The notes beneath the pieces are model-generated. The model saw nothing but the letters and a program-made list of their open reading frames with translations. It searched no databases and had not been told where the DNA came from. Below are positions 9,513 through 19,329 of a stretch of DNA of 64,000 nt, piece by piece; the first letter of the stretch is position 1; each line of letters opens with the position of its first letter. This stretch comes from CAYPJE01 sp964410945 (GTDB lineage: Bacteria; Fidelibacterota; Marinisomatia; Marinisomatales; TCS56). The position numbers were made by a program, and so were the translations under genes. The stretch covers positions 1-64,000 of the forward strand of contig CAYPJE010000013.1 of assembly GCA_964410945.1 (NCBI GenBank), read 5' to 3'.

Positions 9513-11707
9513 CTTACCACCGCAAATTTTCCGATATGTTCTTTGCCATTTGATTCTGCCACGTAGATATATAGACCGGGAGCCACCAACTCTCCACTGG
9601 CAGTTCGCAAATCCCACCAGGCATTTCCGTCATAAATCTCATTCTGGATGATAGTATCCACCAGTTCACCGGTAATCGTATAAATGCTGATCCGGCATTG
9701 AAGGGGTAATTTGATGAAACGCAGTTTGCGATCATTTTCAGTCTCATTGAAATCTGACCTGACCAGATATGGATTCGGTACCACTTCAATCCCCTCTAAT
9801 TCCTCCTGGGTAGTTGGATGTGAAGCTCCTAACTGAGACATATCGGCCACCCATGAATCACCATCAGTGAAAAATTTCTGCGGATTGATAATCAGGTAAT
9901 CGCCATCTTGCCAGGGATAAAGTATTCGCCAGGGATTTTCATTGATGCCGTCGTTGTTGGTATCGATAAACTCTACCGTTGGCTCAACACCGCTGTTGGT
10001 GCTGGCAGCATAATAAACCATACCCCGGTGAATAGTTATATCATCCTCCATATAGCTGTTTTCAATACTCCAGGCATTACTGAAACCAACGATGCCGTGC
10101 TTTACGATATAATCGGCCATCAGGCGTTCGGTGTTATAATTAACACGTAACCGGAAGGTATAAACTTCTTCCGGTACTCCATTTACAATTAATGTATCGC
10201 CATATAAAAGAATTTCTTCATTAATTGTCCAGGTACAATCCCAACCGCCTTCATCATACACCGGCGGGAAGGTACCATTGTAGCCATAATCATTATGGAG
10301 TAATCGCACTTTCTTGCCAGTAGTCAAATTTGTTACAGTGAAGGGCAGTACTATCGGATAACTGGCACATAGCGGAGAAAAGGCCATTGTATCACCTGCA
10401 GGCGAGGAGAAAAAATCGATCCTGTAATCAAAATTAGGACGGTTGCGGTAAACGAGGGCATCGCTGTACTGCATTGTTATCCAGGAGATTTCCCCGGTCA
10501 CGGTGTCAGAGGCATACCAGCTGGTCTCAACAAGTTGAGTGTAAACCGGCATCTGTTCGTCAATATTATTGAACTGGACCCTGATTCCATTAAACAAATC
10601 GCTGATAAAATTCACCGGGGCAATCAACTCATAATCGGGAAGGTCGATTGTACTGGCTGTTATCTGCGCACCGGGCAAACCGGAATAGAAATCGATTTCC
10701 TCAGTCGATAAACTTGAAATAGTATAACTGGCACCCGGGGTAGAAGGCTCCTGATTTAAGGTATCATCTATTTCATAAACATAAATTTCCGGATTGGCAC
10801 AAGCCATATATTCATAGGCTTCATCTTCCAGTTCGGCCTGAATCTCAAAGCGCACCAGAGTCCCGGTCAATTCATCGGGATCAACTATCTCGTAATACTT
10901 TCCACCGGTTCCAATTGTACCTTCCTGAGGAACAAGAAACTGGTCGACATTCTCGTTGTCGGGAAAAGTAATATTACTGGCATAGTAACCCGATATAACC
11001 GTAATAAAATTTATATCGTCCGCTGAGCTGCCGCGGGGACATTCCATACTGGCAACACCACCACCATCCGGCCCGACAATATGGTCCGGATTGGAATCGG
11101 ACCAGACCGTATCAACAACAAAAATCGAATCACCGTCCAGGTCACTGTATTCCAGGGTAAAGGTTCGTAAACCCATATCAAAAGCCGTTACGGTATAGGT
11201 ATATTGGCGTCCATCAACCACATCCTCATCCACGTAGCTGACCCTGATCCCGGTGTTTTCCCCGATATTGAACCAGGGTGCCAATGGATCAGGTCCGGAA
11301 ATTTCCAGCCCACGGACCGGATCGGTACTACTGCAGGCATAAGGTTCGTAAAGGCAGAATCCCTCATCTTCTTCGGCTGACAGATCGAACTGGGCGTAGG
11401 GTCTCCAGCCAACAAAAGTACCATCGTAATCATAGATCTTATTGGTAGCTGGACCCCAGTTCTCCCCGCCATCTGTGCTGCGGTAAATCCGGTATCCCTC
11501 GAAATCGGCATATCCCGTAACTGAATCAACACTGGTAATTGCTTCGGAACTCCACGACAGGATTACCCGGTTGTGTTCCACCGTGGCATAGACCTGGGGA
11601 ACTGACGGGGCCGGCAGTGATCCACTCTGGGCTGTAAGGCCGGTAACCATGTAAATCAGCAGCAGCACTGGAATTAACTTCATTATTATTTTAGAGTTAT
11701 TAATCAT
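9509..11707 (-). CDS. Large secreted protein with alternative C-terminal domain ending IGKFAVVR
   Basis: This ~730-residue protein has a signal peptide (KLIPVLLLIYMVTGLTAQ). An Fn3-like N-terminal module contains VTGYADFEGYRIYRSTDGG, FVGWRPYAQFDLSAEED and PLAPWFNIGENTG, all closely matched in the C-terminal half of the 1055-residue protein at 12768-15935. A long unique beta-rich region follows. The last ~93 residues are a distinct C-terminal domain: VVPNPYLVRSDFNETENDRK, ISIYTITGELV, WWDLRTASGELVAPGLYIY, ending HIGKFAVVR. This resembles the FlgD/T9SS domain fold but lacks NYPNPFNP. It sits 18 nt after one porV-like gene and overlaps the next, so it is probably a client or partner of these barrels. 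ATG at 11707 is chosen; TTG at 11719 is an alternative. Confidence 0.8.
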   Translation of the reverse strand: MINNSKIIMKLIPVLLLIYMVTGLTAQSGSLPAPSVPQVYATVEHNRVILSWSSEAITSVDSVTGYADFEGYRIYRSTDGGENWGPATNKIYDYDGTFVGWRPYAQFDLSAEEDEGFCLYEPYACSSTDPVRGLEISGPDPLAPWFNIGENTGIRVSYVDEDVVDGRQYTYTVTAFDMGLRTFTLEYSDLDGDSIFVVDTVWSDSNPDHIVGPDGGGVASMECPRGSSADDINFITVISGYYASNITFPDNENVDQFLVPQEGTIGTGGKYYEIVDPDELTGTLVRFEIQAELEDEAYEYMACANPEIYVYEIDDTLNQEPSTPGASYTISSLSTEEIDFYSGLPGAQITASTIDLPDYELIAPVNFISDLFNGIRVQFNNIDEQMPVYTQLVETSWYASDTVTGEISWITMQYSDALVYRNRPNFDYRIDFFSSPAGDTMAFSPLCASYPIVLPFTVTNLTTGKKVRLLHNDYGYNGTFPPVYDEGGWDCTWTINEEILLYGDTLIVNGVPEEVYTFRLRVNYNTERLMADYIVKHGIVGFSNAWSIENSYMEDDITIHRGMVYYAASTNSGVEPTVEFIDTNNDGINENPWRILYPWQDGDYLIINPQKFFTDGDSWVADMSQLGASHPTTQEELEGIEVVPNPYLVRSDFNETENDRKLRFIKLPLQCRISIYTITGELVDTIIQNEIYDGNAWWDLRTASGELVAPGLYIYVAESNGKEHIGKFAVVR

Positions 11708-11725
11708 TATAGCGCCCAACCACCC

Positions 11726-12766
11726 TTAAAAATCCATTGTAATACCAAACTGATTCGAATTTTCCAACGTTCCGTAATTAACGTAGGCATAGTCAATCCC
11801 AATGATCAAGCGGTCCGCCCGGTACCGCAAGCCAAAACCGGTACTGAAACCGGCTGTATCATGCCCCAAGTGATTTCCAATCCTGGCAAACACCCTTTCA
11901 TTCCAGGCATACTCAAATCCCAGGTTACCGGTAACCAGGTAATCAAGGGGGTTGATCCCGTCAATCGCAATAGAAAAACGGTGATTTGCATTGGGATAAA
12001 AGGTACTGTTAGGCCCGACCAGTTCATTGGTAATACCCAACCGGAATGACATGGGGATCGGGAAACTTTCAGTCACCTTGTTTTCTTCACCGGTAGGATC
12101 CGTTTCCTCATTAACCGGAACTATCAGGGCATCACCATAATAGGTCACTTCCGGTCCGAAATTGCTCACGGCCATTCCCAAGGTAAAACCATAAATGCCT
12201 GTATTGAAATTTGAGCCGATGTCAAAGGCAAAACTCTGCATATGGGCATCATCGATCCGGTCTAGCAGATAATTAAGGGTTATCCCGACTTTCAGACGAT
12301 CGGTCAACCGGCGTGCATAGACCGTTCTCATCGAAAGTGAATTAACATGGAAAAAAGTACCGGTTCCCTGGGATTGCTCCAATGTTGTTCGTTCCATAGG
12401 ACCCGAATCCAGGTAGAACAGGTGCAGGCCGATAAAATCCGAATGCCCCACCTTGGAGCCGATTGCCAGCACCTGATGGTTGATCCCGGCCAGGTAATTT
12501 ACTTTCGAATAATAAACCTCGCTCTTTTCCAGAAAAGCAAGGGCAGCCGGATTCTGTGGAATTACCGAAACCCCTTTTCCAACCGCTACATTGGTTCCCC
12601 CCATGCCGATTGACCGAACATCGGTTTCAAGTTTCAGCCAATTGGCGGTGGCGGTAGCCACTTTGGTAACAATTTCCGGTGTATCAGCAAATTGAGCAGA
12701 AAGCAATACCGGTACTAGAAAAGTAAGTATGATAGTTTTTTTTGTATTCATGATGATACTGCCCAT
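11726..12766 (-). CDS. PorV/PorQ-family outer-membrane protein (first copy)
   Basis: The 346-residue protein starts with a signal sequence (MNTKKTIILTFLVPVLLSAQ, preceded by five residues from the first ATG). It carries the family block ETDVRSIGMGGTNVAVGKG followed by VIPQNPAALAFLEKSEVYYS, about fourteen amphipathic beta segments, and a C-terminal strand ending in Phe (NQFGITMDF). It is predicted to be an outer-membrane barrel acting as a shuttle or acceptor for secreted partners. It starts one nt after the stop of the 1055-residue secreted protein and is followed, 18 nt on, by the second secreted partner. The internal ATG at 12751 is a possible alternative start. It is a paralogue of 8490-9512. 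Confidence 0.86.
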   Translation of the reverse strand: MGSIIMNTKKTIILTFLVPVLLSAQFADTPEIVTKVATATANWLKLETDVRSIGMGGTNVAVGKGVSVIPQNPAALAFLEKSEVYYSKVNYLAGINHQVLAIGSKVGHSDFIGLHLFYLDSGPMERTTLEQSQGTGTFFHVNSLSMRTVYARRLTDRLKVGITLNYLLDRIDDAHMQSFAFDIGSNFNTGIYGFTLGMAVSNFGPEVTYYGDALIVPVNEETDPTGEENKVTESFPIPMSFRLGITNELVGPNSTFYPNANHRFSIAIDGINPLDYLVTGNLGFEYAWNERVFARIGNHLGHDTAGFSTGFGLRYRADRLIIGIDYAYVNYGTLENSNQFGITMDF

Positions 12767-12767
12767 C

Positions 12768-15700
12768 CTACCTTACCACCGCGAATTTTCCGATTTGCTT
12801 ATCACCGCCGTATTCCACGGTATAAATGTACAACCCGGGAGCCACCTCCTGGTTGTTCATGGAGCGCAAATTCCAGAATTCATTCCCGGTCTGCGTGTCT
12901 TCGTGGACGAAGGAAATCACTTTCTCACCACTGATCGTATAGATAGTCACCTTGCTGTCAGCCGGTAAATTCATAAACAGCATTTTTTTAACAAACTCGC
13001 TCTCGTTATAATTGGAACGTACAATAAATGGATTAGGTACGACCACTACACTATCCAGAGAATTGGCGGCCGGGAAACCGGGAATCACCGTTACGAAATT
13101 GGCATCCTGAACGGTTGTCCCTTTTGAATTTTCAATACTGGCATACCCATCTGGATCGGACCAGAAATTGGGATTGGAAGTGGATGAATCACGAACTTCG
13201 TAATAATTACCCTGGCCGTCATCAACATATGTAATCCTGACCGGAGCTTCTACTCCCATATCGTAAGCCGTGACCGAATATGTATATTCGATTCCATCCC
13301 TGACATCTGTATCCACCCACTCATAAAGCCCGTCAATATTTTTGTCTGGTAATCCGCTGTCGGTACCCAGATCAAACCAGGGTGCCAGGGGATCTTTACC
13401 TGAGATCGAATAACCACGATTCTCGCCTGAACATTCATCATTGGTAAATACACAATGCAGTGAATCCTCTTCGGCCGTCAGGTCAAACTGGGCCACTGGC
13501 CGCCAGCCGACAAATATTCCACTGTCATCGTAAATCATGTCTTCCGGGGAACCCCAGGTCGCTCCATCATCGGTACTTTTATAAATCTTGTAACCTTCAA
13601 AATCGGAATAACCGGTAACCACATCAACGCCGCGCTCGGCAGCATCATCCCAGGTTAAGGTAACCTGATTATGACCGGGAATGGCGGTCACATTAGGCGT
13701 CGTTGGTGGCGTGTAACCCTGGTAATGGGAATTGTACATGATCTGGGCAAACCGGGCATTCTGGATCAAATCTTCTTTATTCTCACCAAAGATTATGCAG
13801 AAGGAAAAAGGCACTTCTTCTCCGACCTTCAGATCGAAGGGACCACAACTCATAATCAAAACACAGTCCAGGCCTTCTTCATCCTGCAGAAAGGCCGGTT
13901 CTTCCCGCAGTCCTTCCAGTGAATCGAAATGGGGATTCAATTCAATATCAAGATCGGTGTCCGGATGGGGAGTATGGAAAAACCAAGATTTTTCATCGGG
14001 GCTTAAATTAACTGTGTCACCGGCCATCAATTTATAAGCAATTTCTTCACGATTACGGGCTTGTGGTCGTCCAGTTGCACCGGCGCAACAATTTGTATTA
14101 CTCTCCCGGTATGGGACACCAGGACGATTATACCAGTCGAACCAGTGCCAGTCAGTCATCTTCAGCGGTTCGCCGGTGAAGATATCCGGTGATCCATCCT
14201 GGTCCAGGTCAACCGGGGCGGTAGCCCTTGGTGAGTCAAGTAACTGAGTTGCTACAATCCCAAAATCCAATCCCTTACTAGTCTCATCTTTACTAGAATA
14301 TCCATAGGCTGTGTTACTGATTCCATCATAATCAGAAATCATGGCCATACTGATCAACATCGATTCATTGTTAACCTCAAAGCGCTCCCAGTAATATTCC
14401 ATAAAATCATCTGGATTTGTATGCACTCCAAGTCTTCCATTAATATCCATTGTTAGCACATCCGCATCCATATAAAACCCAAGAAATACATCGCGGTAAT
14501 CAAATCCTTTCCCACGGTTTAACTTGGTCCCATCCGGCATGATCATGGCTTCATGGTAACCATCATCGTCGCGCCAGTCACCACTTTCATTACGAACCCT
14601 AACCGTAACAAACAGAATATCCTCGGCATAGGCCACTCCGTAAGAGTGAGCGGTAGCCCGGACACGGATTCCCATCGGATAGCCGGTCTGCTCGTATTCA
14701 TCATTGGTATTTACCAGATTGCTGCGATGGGCCCAGCGATCATCGAATTCCATGTAAACATCAGTATCGGATACAAAGCGGCCCGGAACCGATTCCCAGC
14801 AATCTTCATCTTTGCGGCTCTGGGAGCAGCCGGGGAGATCGATATTGTAATTCTCTGCCCACCAGCCCGGCCAGAACGGTTCATACTCACCAGTCTCTTC
14901 ATTATATTCAGTAGGCCAGGTCTGAGAGTAGTTGCTGTGTGCTAGGAGGGGATAAGTATCATCTTCATTCGTAAAAGGAGTTTGACTAAATAAATCACCG
15001 GCTGTGTTTTCCGTATTATGCGTATTCATCCTTGATTTATTGGCCGCATGCCATTCTGTGTTAACACTTGGATCCACCCTTGTAAACCAGGATTCAGTTA
15101 CGGTAGCACCATAGAATTCATAGCTATCATCCTCAGTCCATTCCTCCAGATCATCACCATAATCATAGATATCAAAATCATCGGTACGTCCCTCGAATTT
15201 TGGCCGCAGGGCCCAGGGGTAGATCAATCCGATACCGGAATTGGATTTATTGGGATTTATGCTCTGAAATTCATTTTCCTCAATTGCTATGAAGACTGTG
15301 CTGCGTGTTTCATCAATTCCCCACTGCATCTCATAATCCACATCATTAACCGTATTTCTCTCAACTCCCACCGTACCGCGGTCATCGGCCATATCGAATA
15401 CAACACCTACATAAACGGTGTCGGCATCGGCGAACCAGGCTTCATAGGCATCGCCGGATTCCCAGATGACCACATCATTGCCACTGTTATTTTCTATCCG
15501 CCCGTATTCAATCCAGTCGAATTTATACGAATATGATTGTCCTGGTACACCAGACATAAATGATACATTTGGCAAGTAAGAATAGTTACCCCATAATCCA
15601 GCCGGATGTCCTGAGTAACTACCATCACTATTCCTGCTACCCCATTCAATTATATTACCGTGATTAAAGATAGCACTTTTCACCTTCCCCTTGATCAGGT

Positions 15701-15935
15701 ACCCTTTTGCCCGATCGTTAATCGGATTGGTAGGAAAAGGATTATCACCGACTTTACCCAGGGGAGCGGGATTGTTGTACTGGTACTTCGGCTTGGATTC
15801 ATTCATTTTTTCAGTGGCCGTTAAAACAGTCAGCATGCTACCCAGAATTACAATACTGACAAGTCTGGTCATCCATGAATGAACCTGGGGTGATAGAATA
15901 TTTATTGAACGGTATTTATCCATTATTTTGCTCAT
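12768..15935 (-). CDS. 1055-residue secreted protein with alternative C-terminal domain ending IGKFAVVR
   Basis: The N-terminus has a hydrophobic signal-like segment around residues 22-40 (TRLVSIVILGSMLTVLTA). Residues ~45-760 form an unrecognised, aromatic- and Asp-rich region with no catalytic motif I can name; it mentions no known fold but is widespread in style among FCB secreted proteins. Residues ~770-960 are an Fn3-like module nearly identical in plan to that of the 9509-11707 protein (VVTGYSDFEGYKIYKSTDDG, FVGWRPVAQFDLTAEED, PLAPWFDLGTDSG). Residues 963-1055 are the alternative C-terminal domain (VVPNPFIVRSNYNESEFVKK ... QIGKFAVVR). It begins 3 nt after the receptor gene stop and ends one nt before a porV-like gene, which points to co-translation and a joint complex. 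Confidence 0.8.
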   Translation of the reverse strand: MSKIMDKYRSINILSPQVHSWMTRLVSIVILGSMLTVLTATEKMNESKPKYQYNNPAPLGKVGDNPFPTNPINDRAKGYLIKGKVKSAIFNHGNIIEWGSRNSDGSYSGHPAGLWGNYSYLPNVSFMSGVPGQSYSYKFDWIEYGRIENNSGNDVVIWESGDAYEAWFADADTVYVGVVFDMADDRGTVGVERNTVNDVDYEMQWGIDETRSTVFIAIEENEFQSINPNKSNSGIGLIYPWALRPKFEGRTDDFDIYDYGDDLEEWTEDDSYEFYGATVTESWFTRVDPSVNTEWHAANKSRMNTHNTENTAGDLFSQTPFTNEDDTYPLLAHSNYSQTWPTEYNEETGEYEPFWPGWWAENYNIDLPGCSQSRKDEDCWESVPGRFVSDTDVYMEFDDRWAHRSNLVNTNDEYEQTGYPMGIRVRATAHSYGVAYAEDILFVTVRVRNESGDWRDDDGYHEAMIMPDGTKLNRGKGFDYRDVFLGFYMDADVLTMDINGRLGVHTNPDDFMEYYWERFEVNNESMLISMAMISDYDGISNTAYGYSSKDETSKGLDFGIVATQLLDSPRATAPVDLDQDGSPDIFTGEPLKMTDWHWFDWYNRPGVPYRESNTNCCAGATGRPQARNREEIAYKLMAGDTVNLSPDEKSWFFHTPHPDTDLDIELNPHFDSLEGLREEPAFLQDEEGLDCVLIMSCGPFDLKVGEEVPFSFCIIFGENKEDLIQNARFAQIMYNSHYQGYTPPTTPNVTAIPGHNQVTLTWDDAAERGVDVVTGYSDFEGYKIYKSTDDGATWGSPEDMIYDDSGIFVGWRPVAQFDLTAEEDSLHCVFTNDECSGENRGYSISGKDPLAPWFDLGTDSGLPDKNIDGLYEWVDTDVRDGIEYTYSVTAYDMGVEAPVRITYVDDGQGNYYEVRDSSTSNPNFWSDPDGYASIENSKGTTVQDANFVTVIPGFPAANSLDSVVVVPNPFIVRSNYNESEFVKKMLFMNLPADSKVTIYTISGEKVISFVHEDTQTGNEFWNLRSMNNQEVAPGLYIYTVEYGGDKQIGKFAVVR

Positions 15936-15938
15936 AGC

Positions 15939-18900
15939 TTATCTGAAACTGACCTGGACAAAGAAATTCACTTCCCGTGGCTCATAATAGCGCCAGGGCT
16001 GATCATAATAGGAAGCCGATTTATCATGTTCCGCATCCGGTAGACCAACCGCATCGGTGTAATATTCACCAGGATCGTCGGCCTCACCGGTCAGTTCCCA
16101 GACGTCCAGCGGATTCTTGATATTGAATACATTGAAGATATTCAGCCCCACCAGAAATTTATAATCATTAACTGTCATATGTTTTGAAAACTGCAGATTG
16201 ACATTCTTATAATCCGGCATTCGTTTGGAATACTTGTTTTTCTCATCCTCAACAGGTTTGTCGCCCTCGAAGATCAGTGGCGTATAAGGATATCCCGACT
16301 GATAGAATCCGGTTAAACCGCTGTTGATTCCAAAGGGGAGCCTGGTATACAGTGAGAGTGTCAGATCGTGGGTTCGATCATAGGGCATCAGGAATTCCTG
16401 GGAAGGGGCATCCTGAGCTTCAACCCCGGCGGCGGCCCAGTCATATTCACTGTTGGCCTTGGCCACCGAATAAGTGTACTGGAGAACGGTATTGATCAGC
16501 ATTCCACGGTTCTGCAGAGAGAAATCGATTCCCTTGGCACTGCCGTAATCGGCATTGGAGAATACCTGATAGGAATACACACCAGAGCGTTCACTCTTAT
16601 AGGTTACCAGCTGATCCATATATTTTACCCAGCTGCCAATTGTGAAAGCCCAGCGTTTACCAACCTGAATATTGAACGAAAACTCGTACGACTGGGTACG
16701 GGATGCATTCATAGTGGCATTCCCGATCAGGCCTTCACCCTCTTCAAACAATTCCTCAGGATCTTCCAATCGGTTGGTATTCAAGTACACATTCTGATAG
16801 ATCGGTGTCTGATAGTAGACGCCATAATTGAACGTGAAGGTTGCCGCATCGGTAATCACATGGCTGAACCCCAGCCGCGGACTGATTTTATAAAACCAGT
16901 TGGCCGGTTTGAACAATACCCGCTGATGGGCAAAACCGGGTTGATTGTCCACCGGTTCGTCCGGATCCCACTTGGCATTGTCGTTCACATCCGAATAATA
17001 CCAGGGCGAACCAGGTGAATATTCACCTGAAGTGTCGGCCCAGATTCTGGTATTATAATTCACAGCATCGATACGGATACCGGCATTCACAACCATCCAG
17101 GGAACTTCGAATGTATTCTGGATATAGGCCGACAACTCTTCCGGCTCCCGGAAATCATCCCATTTGCCGTTATCGTTGGCATCATCAAATGTTTCACCTT
17201 CATCCCATTTACCATTGTTTTCGCCAAAATCGGGACCTTCATAACCCTCATCGGTAGCGGTCAGGCCATCCTGGCCAGTATCGTTCCAGTATTCGGCAAA
17301 GCTCTGGATGAAAGCGCCTTCACCCAGCCAGGGATATTTGATTTCATAAAAATTCAGCTTGTGGGTCTTATAATCAACTCCGGTACGAACCCGCCATTCG
17401 GTGGTCAACTGGGAGGTAATATCAAGTCGAACCTCGTTAGTCACCGCCCGGGAATCGGCATAATAAGTATCGCTGCCACCAAAAGCCCGCCGTTCGTTCC
17501 ATGAGGAGCCATCGTAGGCGGAGGGCATATAGTAAAACGGATTATTAAAGCCGTCATAACGCGGGCCATTGGACCCAATATTATAATTCCACCAGGGATC
17601 CTGTTCATACTCCAGGTCGACCGAACGAAAATCATAATAATCGGTATAATCTTCATACATGTCCGGCAACAGCCAGTAACTGCCATCACGGTAAATACAT
17701 TTTTCAATTAATTCCGGTCCATCCCAGGTGCCATTTCCGTTGGCATCCTGACCGGAATTGAAACCGTCGACGCCCTCGTCATAGACACCATTCCCATTGC
17801 GGTCGGTGAATTCTTCGGCCGTTTCCCAGTTATAGTAGCCCGGTGTTGCACCATAGTACCAGCCACTGCGTTCATCTTTATTGGTATAATAAACGGTATC
17901 ACCATTGGTTGAGGTGGTAAATGGAACCACATCGGCATTATAGGGATCGGAAATTGTGCGGTCATTACTGGCCGAATGGCGCCATTCGTACCAGTCCGGG
18001 TAACCGTCTTCATCACTGTCCTGCCACCGTACGCCCTGGAACTGATCCTGAATAAACCGGGAAGCACGGATAGTGTAGAAGGTCGATTGCGTTAGTGAAT
18101 GGTTGAATTCAAAAGTATAGCGCTGGGTATCACGGAACAGTTCATTTTGTCCATCATCCCAGTACAGGTAGCGTTCATTAAAACCTTTACGATGGGCGGC
18201 AACATTCCAGAAGGAAACGTTCATCCGCAACCGGTTGGTGGGATTATAGGCCAGCTTTCCAAATATATCATAGGTTTTATCGAAACCGAAACCGCGAAAA
18301 CCAGCTACATCATCCCAGGGCTGTACCAGTTTGTTGCGGTTCTGTTCATTAAATATATCTTCATCATCCTCCGTGTAGATAATATCATCAAACGCATAAA
18401 CCCGGTAGTGTTCATTGTTTGTATATTGGCCGGAAAACCAATAATCAATTTTTTTGAAAAACGGTACCGGACCGCCAAATCCAAGATTGAAATCATCCAA
18501 TCCACGCAGGGCGTCATATTCCGAACCGAATGCGGCCCCCACATCGCTGGTTTCATATTTGAATTTGTAGGAAAATTCATTGCCGCCAAAATTGGTATGC
18601 ATATTTGAAACGGCGGACATGGCATCACCATACTCGGCGTTAAAACCGCCGGGCTGCCAGTCAAATTCCTTCACTGCGAACAGGTTCAAGCGGGTGCCGT
18701 TTCCTATGCCACCAAAAATCGGGTTACGGATATATAGACCATCGATCATATAGGCAATTTCACCGGAACGTCCACCGCGAACGTGAATCTCTTCCAAACC
18801 GCGCTCTTCATGATCGGGGATTCCCTGGGTCCGTGACTCTACTTTAACCACACCCGACTGCAGGGAATACAATTCATTCAGATCCCGCAGTGGCAATGCT

Positions 18901-19316
18901 TCCACCGTCTCTTTACCTACAGTTACCTTTTTGGATGTGGCTCCCTTCTCCACCAGCTCCCGCTGGCCAACGACGGTTACCTCTTCACCCTCATAGGCTT
19001 CCACCGGCAGGGCAAAATTCAACCACACGGTTTTATCCATTATGATGTCAATTCCGCTGATGACCTGCTTCTGGTAGCCCATCATCATCACCGTAATATC
19101 ATAGACACCAACCGGAATATTCAGGATGATATAATTCCCGGTAACATCGGCTACCGAACCCAGCGACACTTCCTGGATAAAGACCTGGGCACCCGGCAGC
19201 GGATTACCCTCAACATCGGTAATCTGACCTCTGATGGTTCCATCGGTTCCGGCGGTGAGCAGGCTTAAGACCACACATGAAATAACTATAATATTTCGCA
19301 TACAAACTTTAATCAT
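15939..19316 (-). CDS. TonB-dependent receptor with CarboxypepD-reg N-terminal domain and EF-hand-like loop insertions
   Basis: This outer-membrane receptor of ~1125 residues starts with a signal peptide (NIIVISCVVLSLLTAG). A carboxypeptidase-regulatory-like domain follows (GTIRGQITDVEGNPLPGAQV ... YDITVMMMGY), then a plug domain (LPLRDLNELYSLQSGVVKVE, IHVRGGRSGEIAYMIDGLYI) and a 22-strand-type barrel ending in VNFFVQVSFR. Loops in the barrel carry five Asp/Asn motifs like DRNGNGVYDEG, DANGNGTWDG, NNGKWDEGE, DANDNGKWDD and DVNDNAKWDPDE (about residues 505-785), typical of EF-hand-like calcium loops. The ATG at 19316 is chosen because it lies just after the stop of the upstream lipoprotein gene and precedes the signal peptide. 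It resembles SusC-type receptors, with the preceding lipoprotein in the SusD position, though the lipoprotein is not SusD-like in sequence. Confidence 0.9.
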   Translation of the reverse strand: MIKVCMRNIIVISCVVLSLLTAGTDGTIRGQITDVEGNPLPGAQVFIQEVSLGSVADVTGNYIILNIPVGVYDITVMMMGYQKQVISGIDIIMDKTVWLNFALPVEAYEGEEVTVVGQRELVEKGATSKKVTVGKETVEALPLRDLNELYSLQSGVVKVESRTQGIPDHEERGLEEIHVRGGRSGEIAYMIDGLYIRNPIFGGIGNGTRLNLFAVKEFDWQPGGFNAEYGDAMSAVSNMHTNFGGNEFSYKFKYETSDVGAAFGSEYDALRGLDDFNLGFGGPVPFFKKIDYWFSGQYTNNEHYRVYAFDDIIYTEDDEDIFNEQNRNKLVQPWDDVAGFRGFGFDKTYDIFGKLAYNPTNRLRMNVSFWNVAAHRKGFNERYLYWDDGQNELFRDTQRYTFEFNHSLTQSTFYTIRASRFIQDQFQGVRWQDSDEDGYPDWYEWRHSASNDRTISDPYNADVVPFTTSTNGDTVYYTNKDERSGWYYGATPGYYNWETAEEFTDRNGNGVYDEGVDGFNSGQDANGNGTWDGPELIEKCIYRDGSYWLLPDMYEDYTDYYDFRSVDLEYEQDPWWNYNIGSNGPRYDGFNNPFYYMPSAYDGSSWNERRAFGGSDTYYADSRAVTNEVRLDITSQLTTEWRVRTGVDYKTHKLNFYEIKYPWLGEGAFIQSFAEYWNDTGQDGLTATDEGYEGPDFGENNGKWDEGETFDDANDNGKWDDFREPEELSAYIQNTFEVPWMVVNAGIRIDAVNYNTRIWADTSGEYSPGSPWYYSDVNDNAKWDPDEPVDNQPGFAHQRVLFKPANWFYKISPRLGFSHVITDAATFTFNYGVYYQTPIYQNVYLNTNRLEDPEELFEEGEGLIGNATMNASRTQSYEFSFNIQVGKRWAFTIGSWVKYMDQLVTYKSERSGVYSYQVFSNADYGSAKGIDFSLQNRGMLINTVLQYTYSVAKANSEYDWAAAGVEAQDAPSQEFLMPYDRTHDLTLSLYTRLPFGINSGLTGFYQSGYPYTPLIFEGDKPVEDEKNKYSKRMPDYKNVNLQFSKHMTVNDYKFLVGLNIFNVFNIKNPLDVWELTGEADDPGEYYTDAVGLPDAEHDKSASYYDQPWRYYEPREVNFFVQVSFR

Positions 19317-19329
19317 TACAATATCGGAT

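Noticed and set aside
9513..9617. Longer N-terminus for the PorV/PorQ-like protein at 8490
   Set aside because: The added residues are translated from the end of the preceding gene in another frame and lie before a clear signal peptide.
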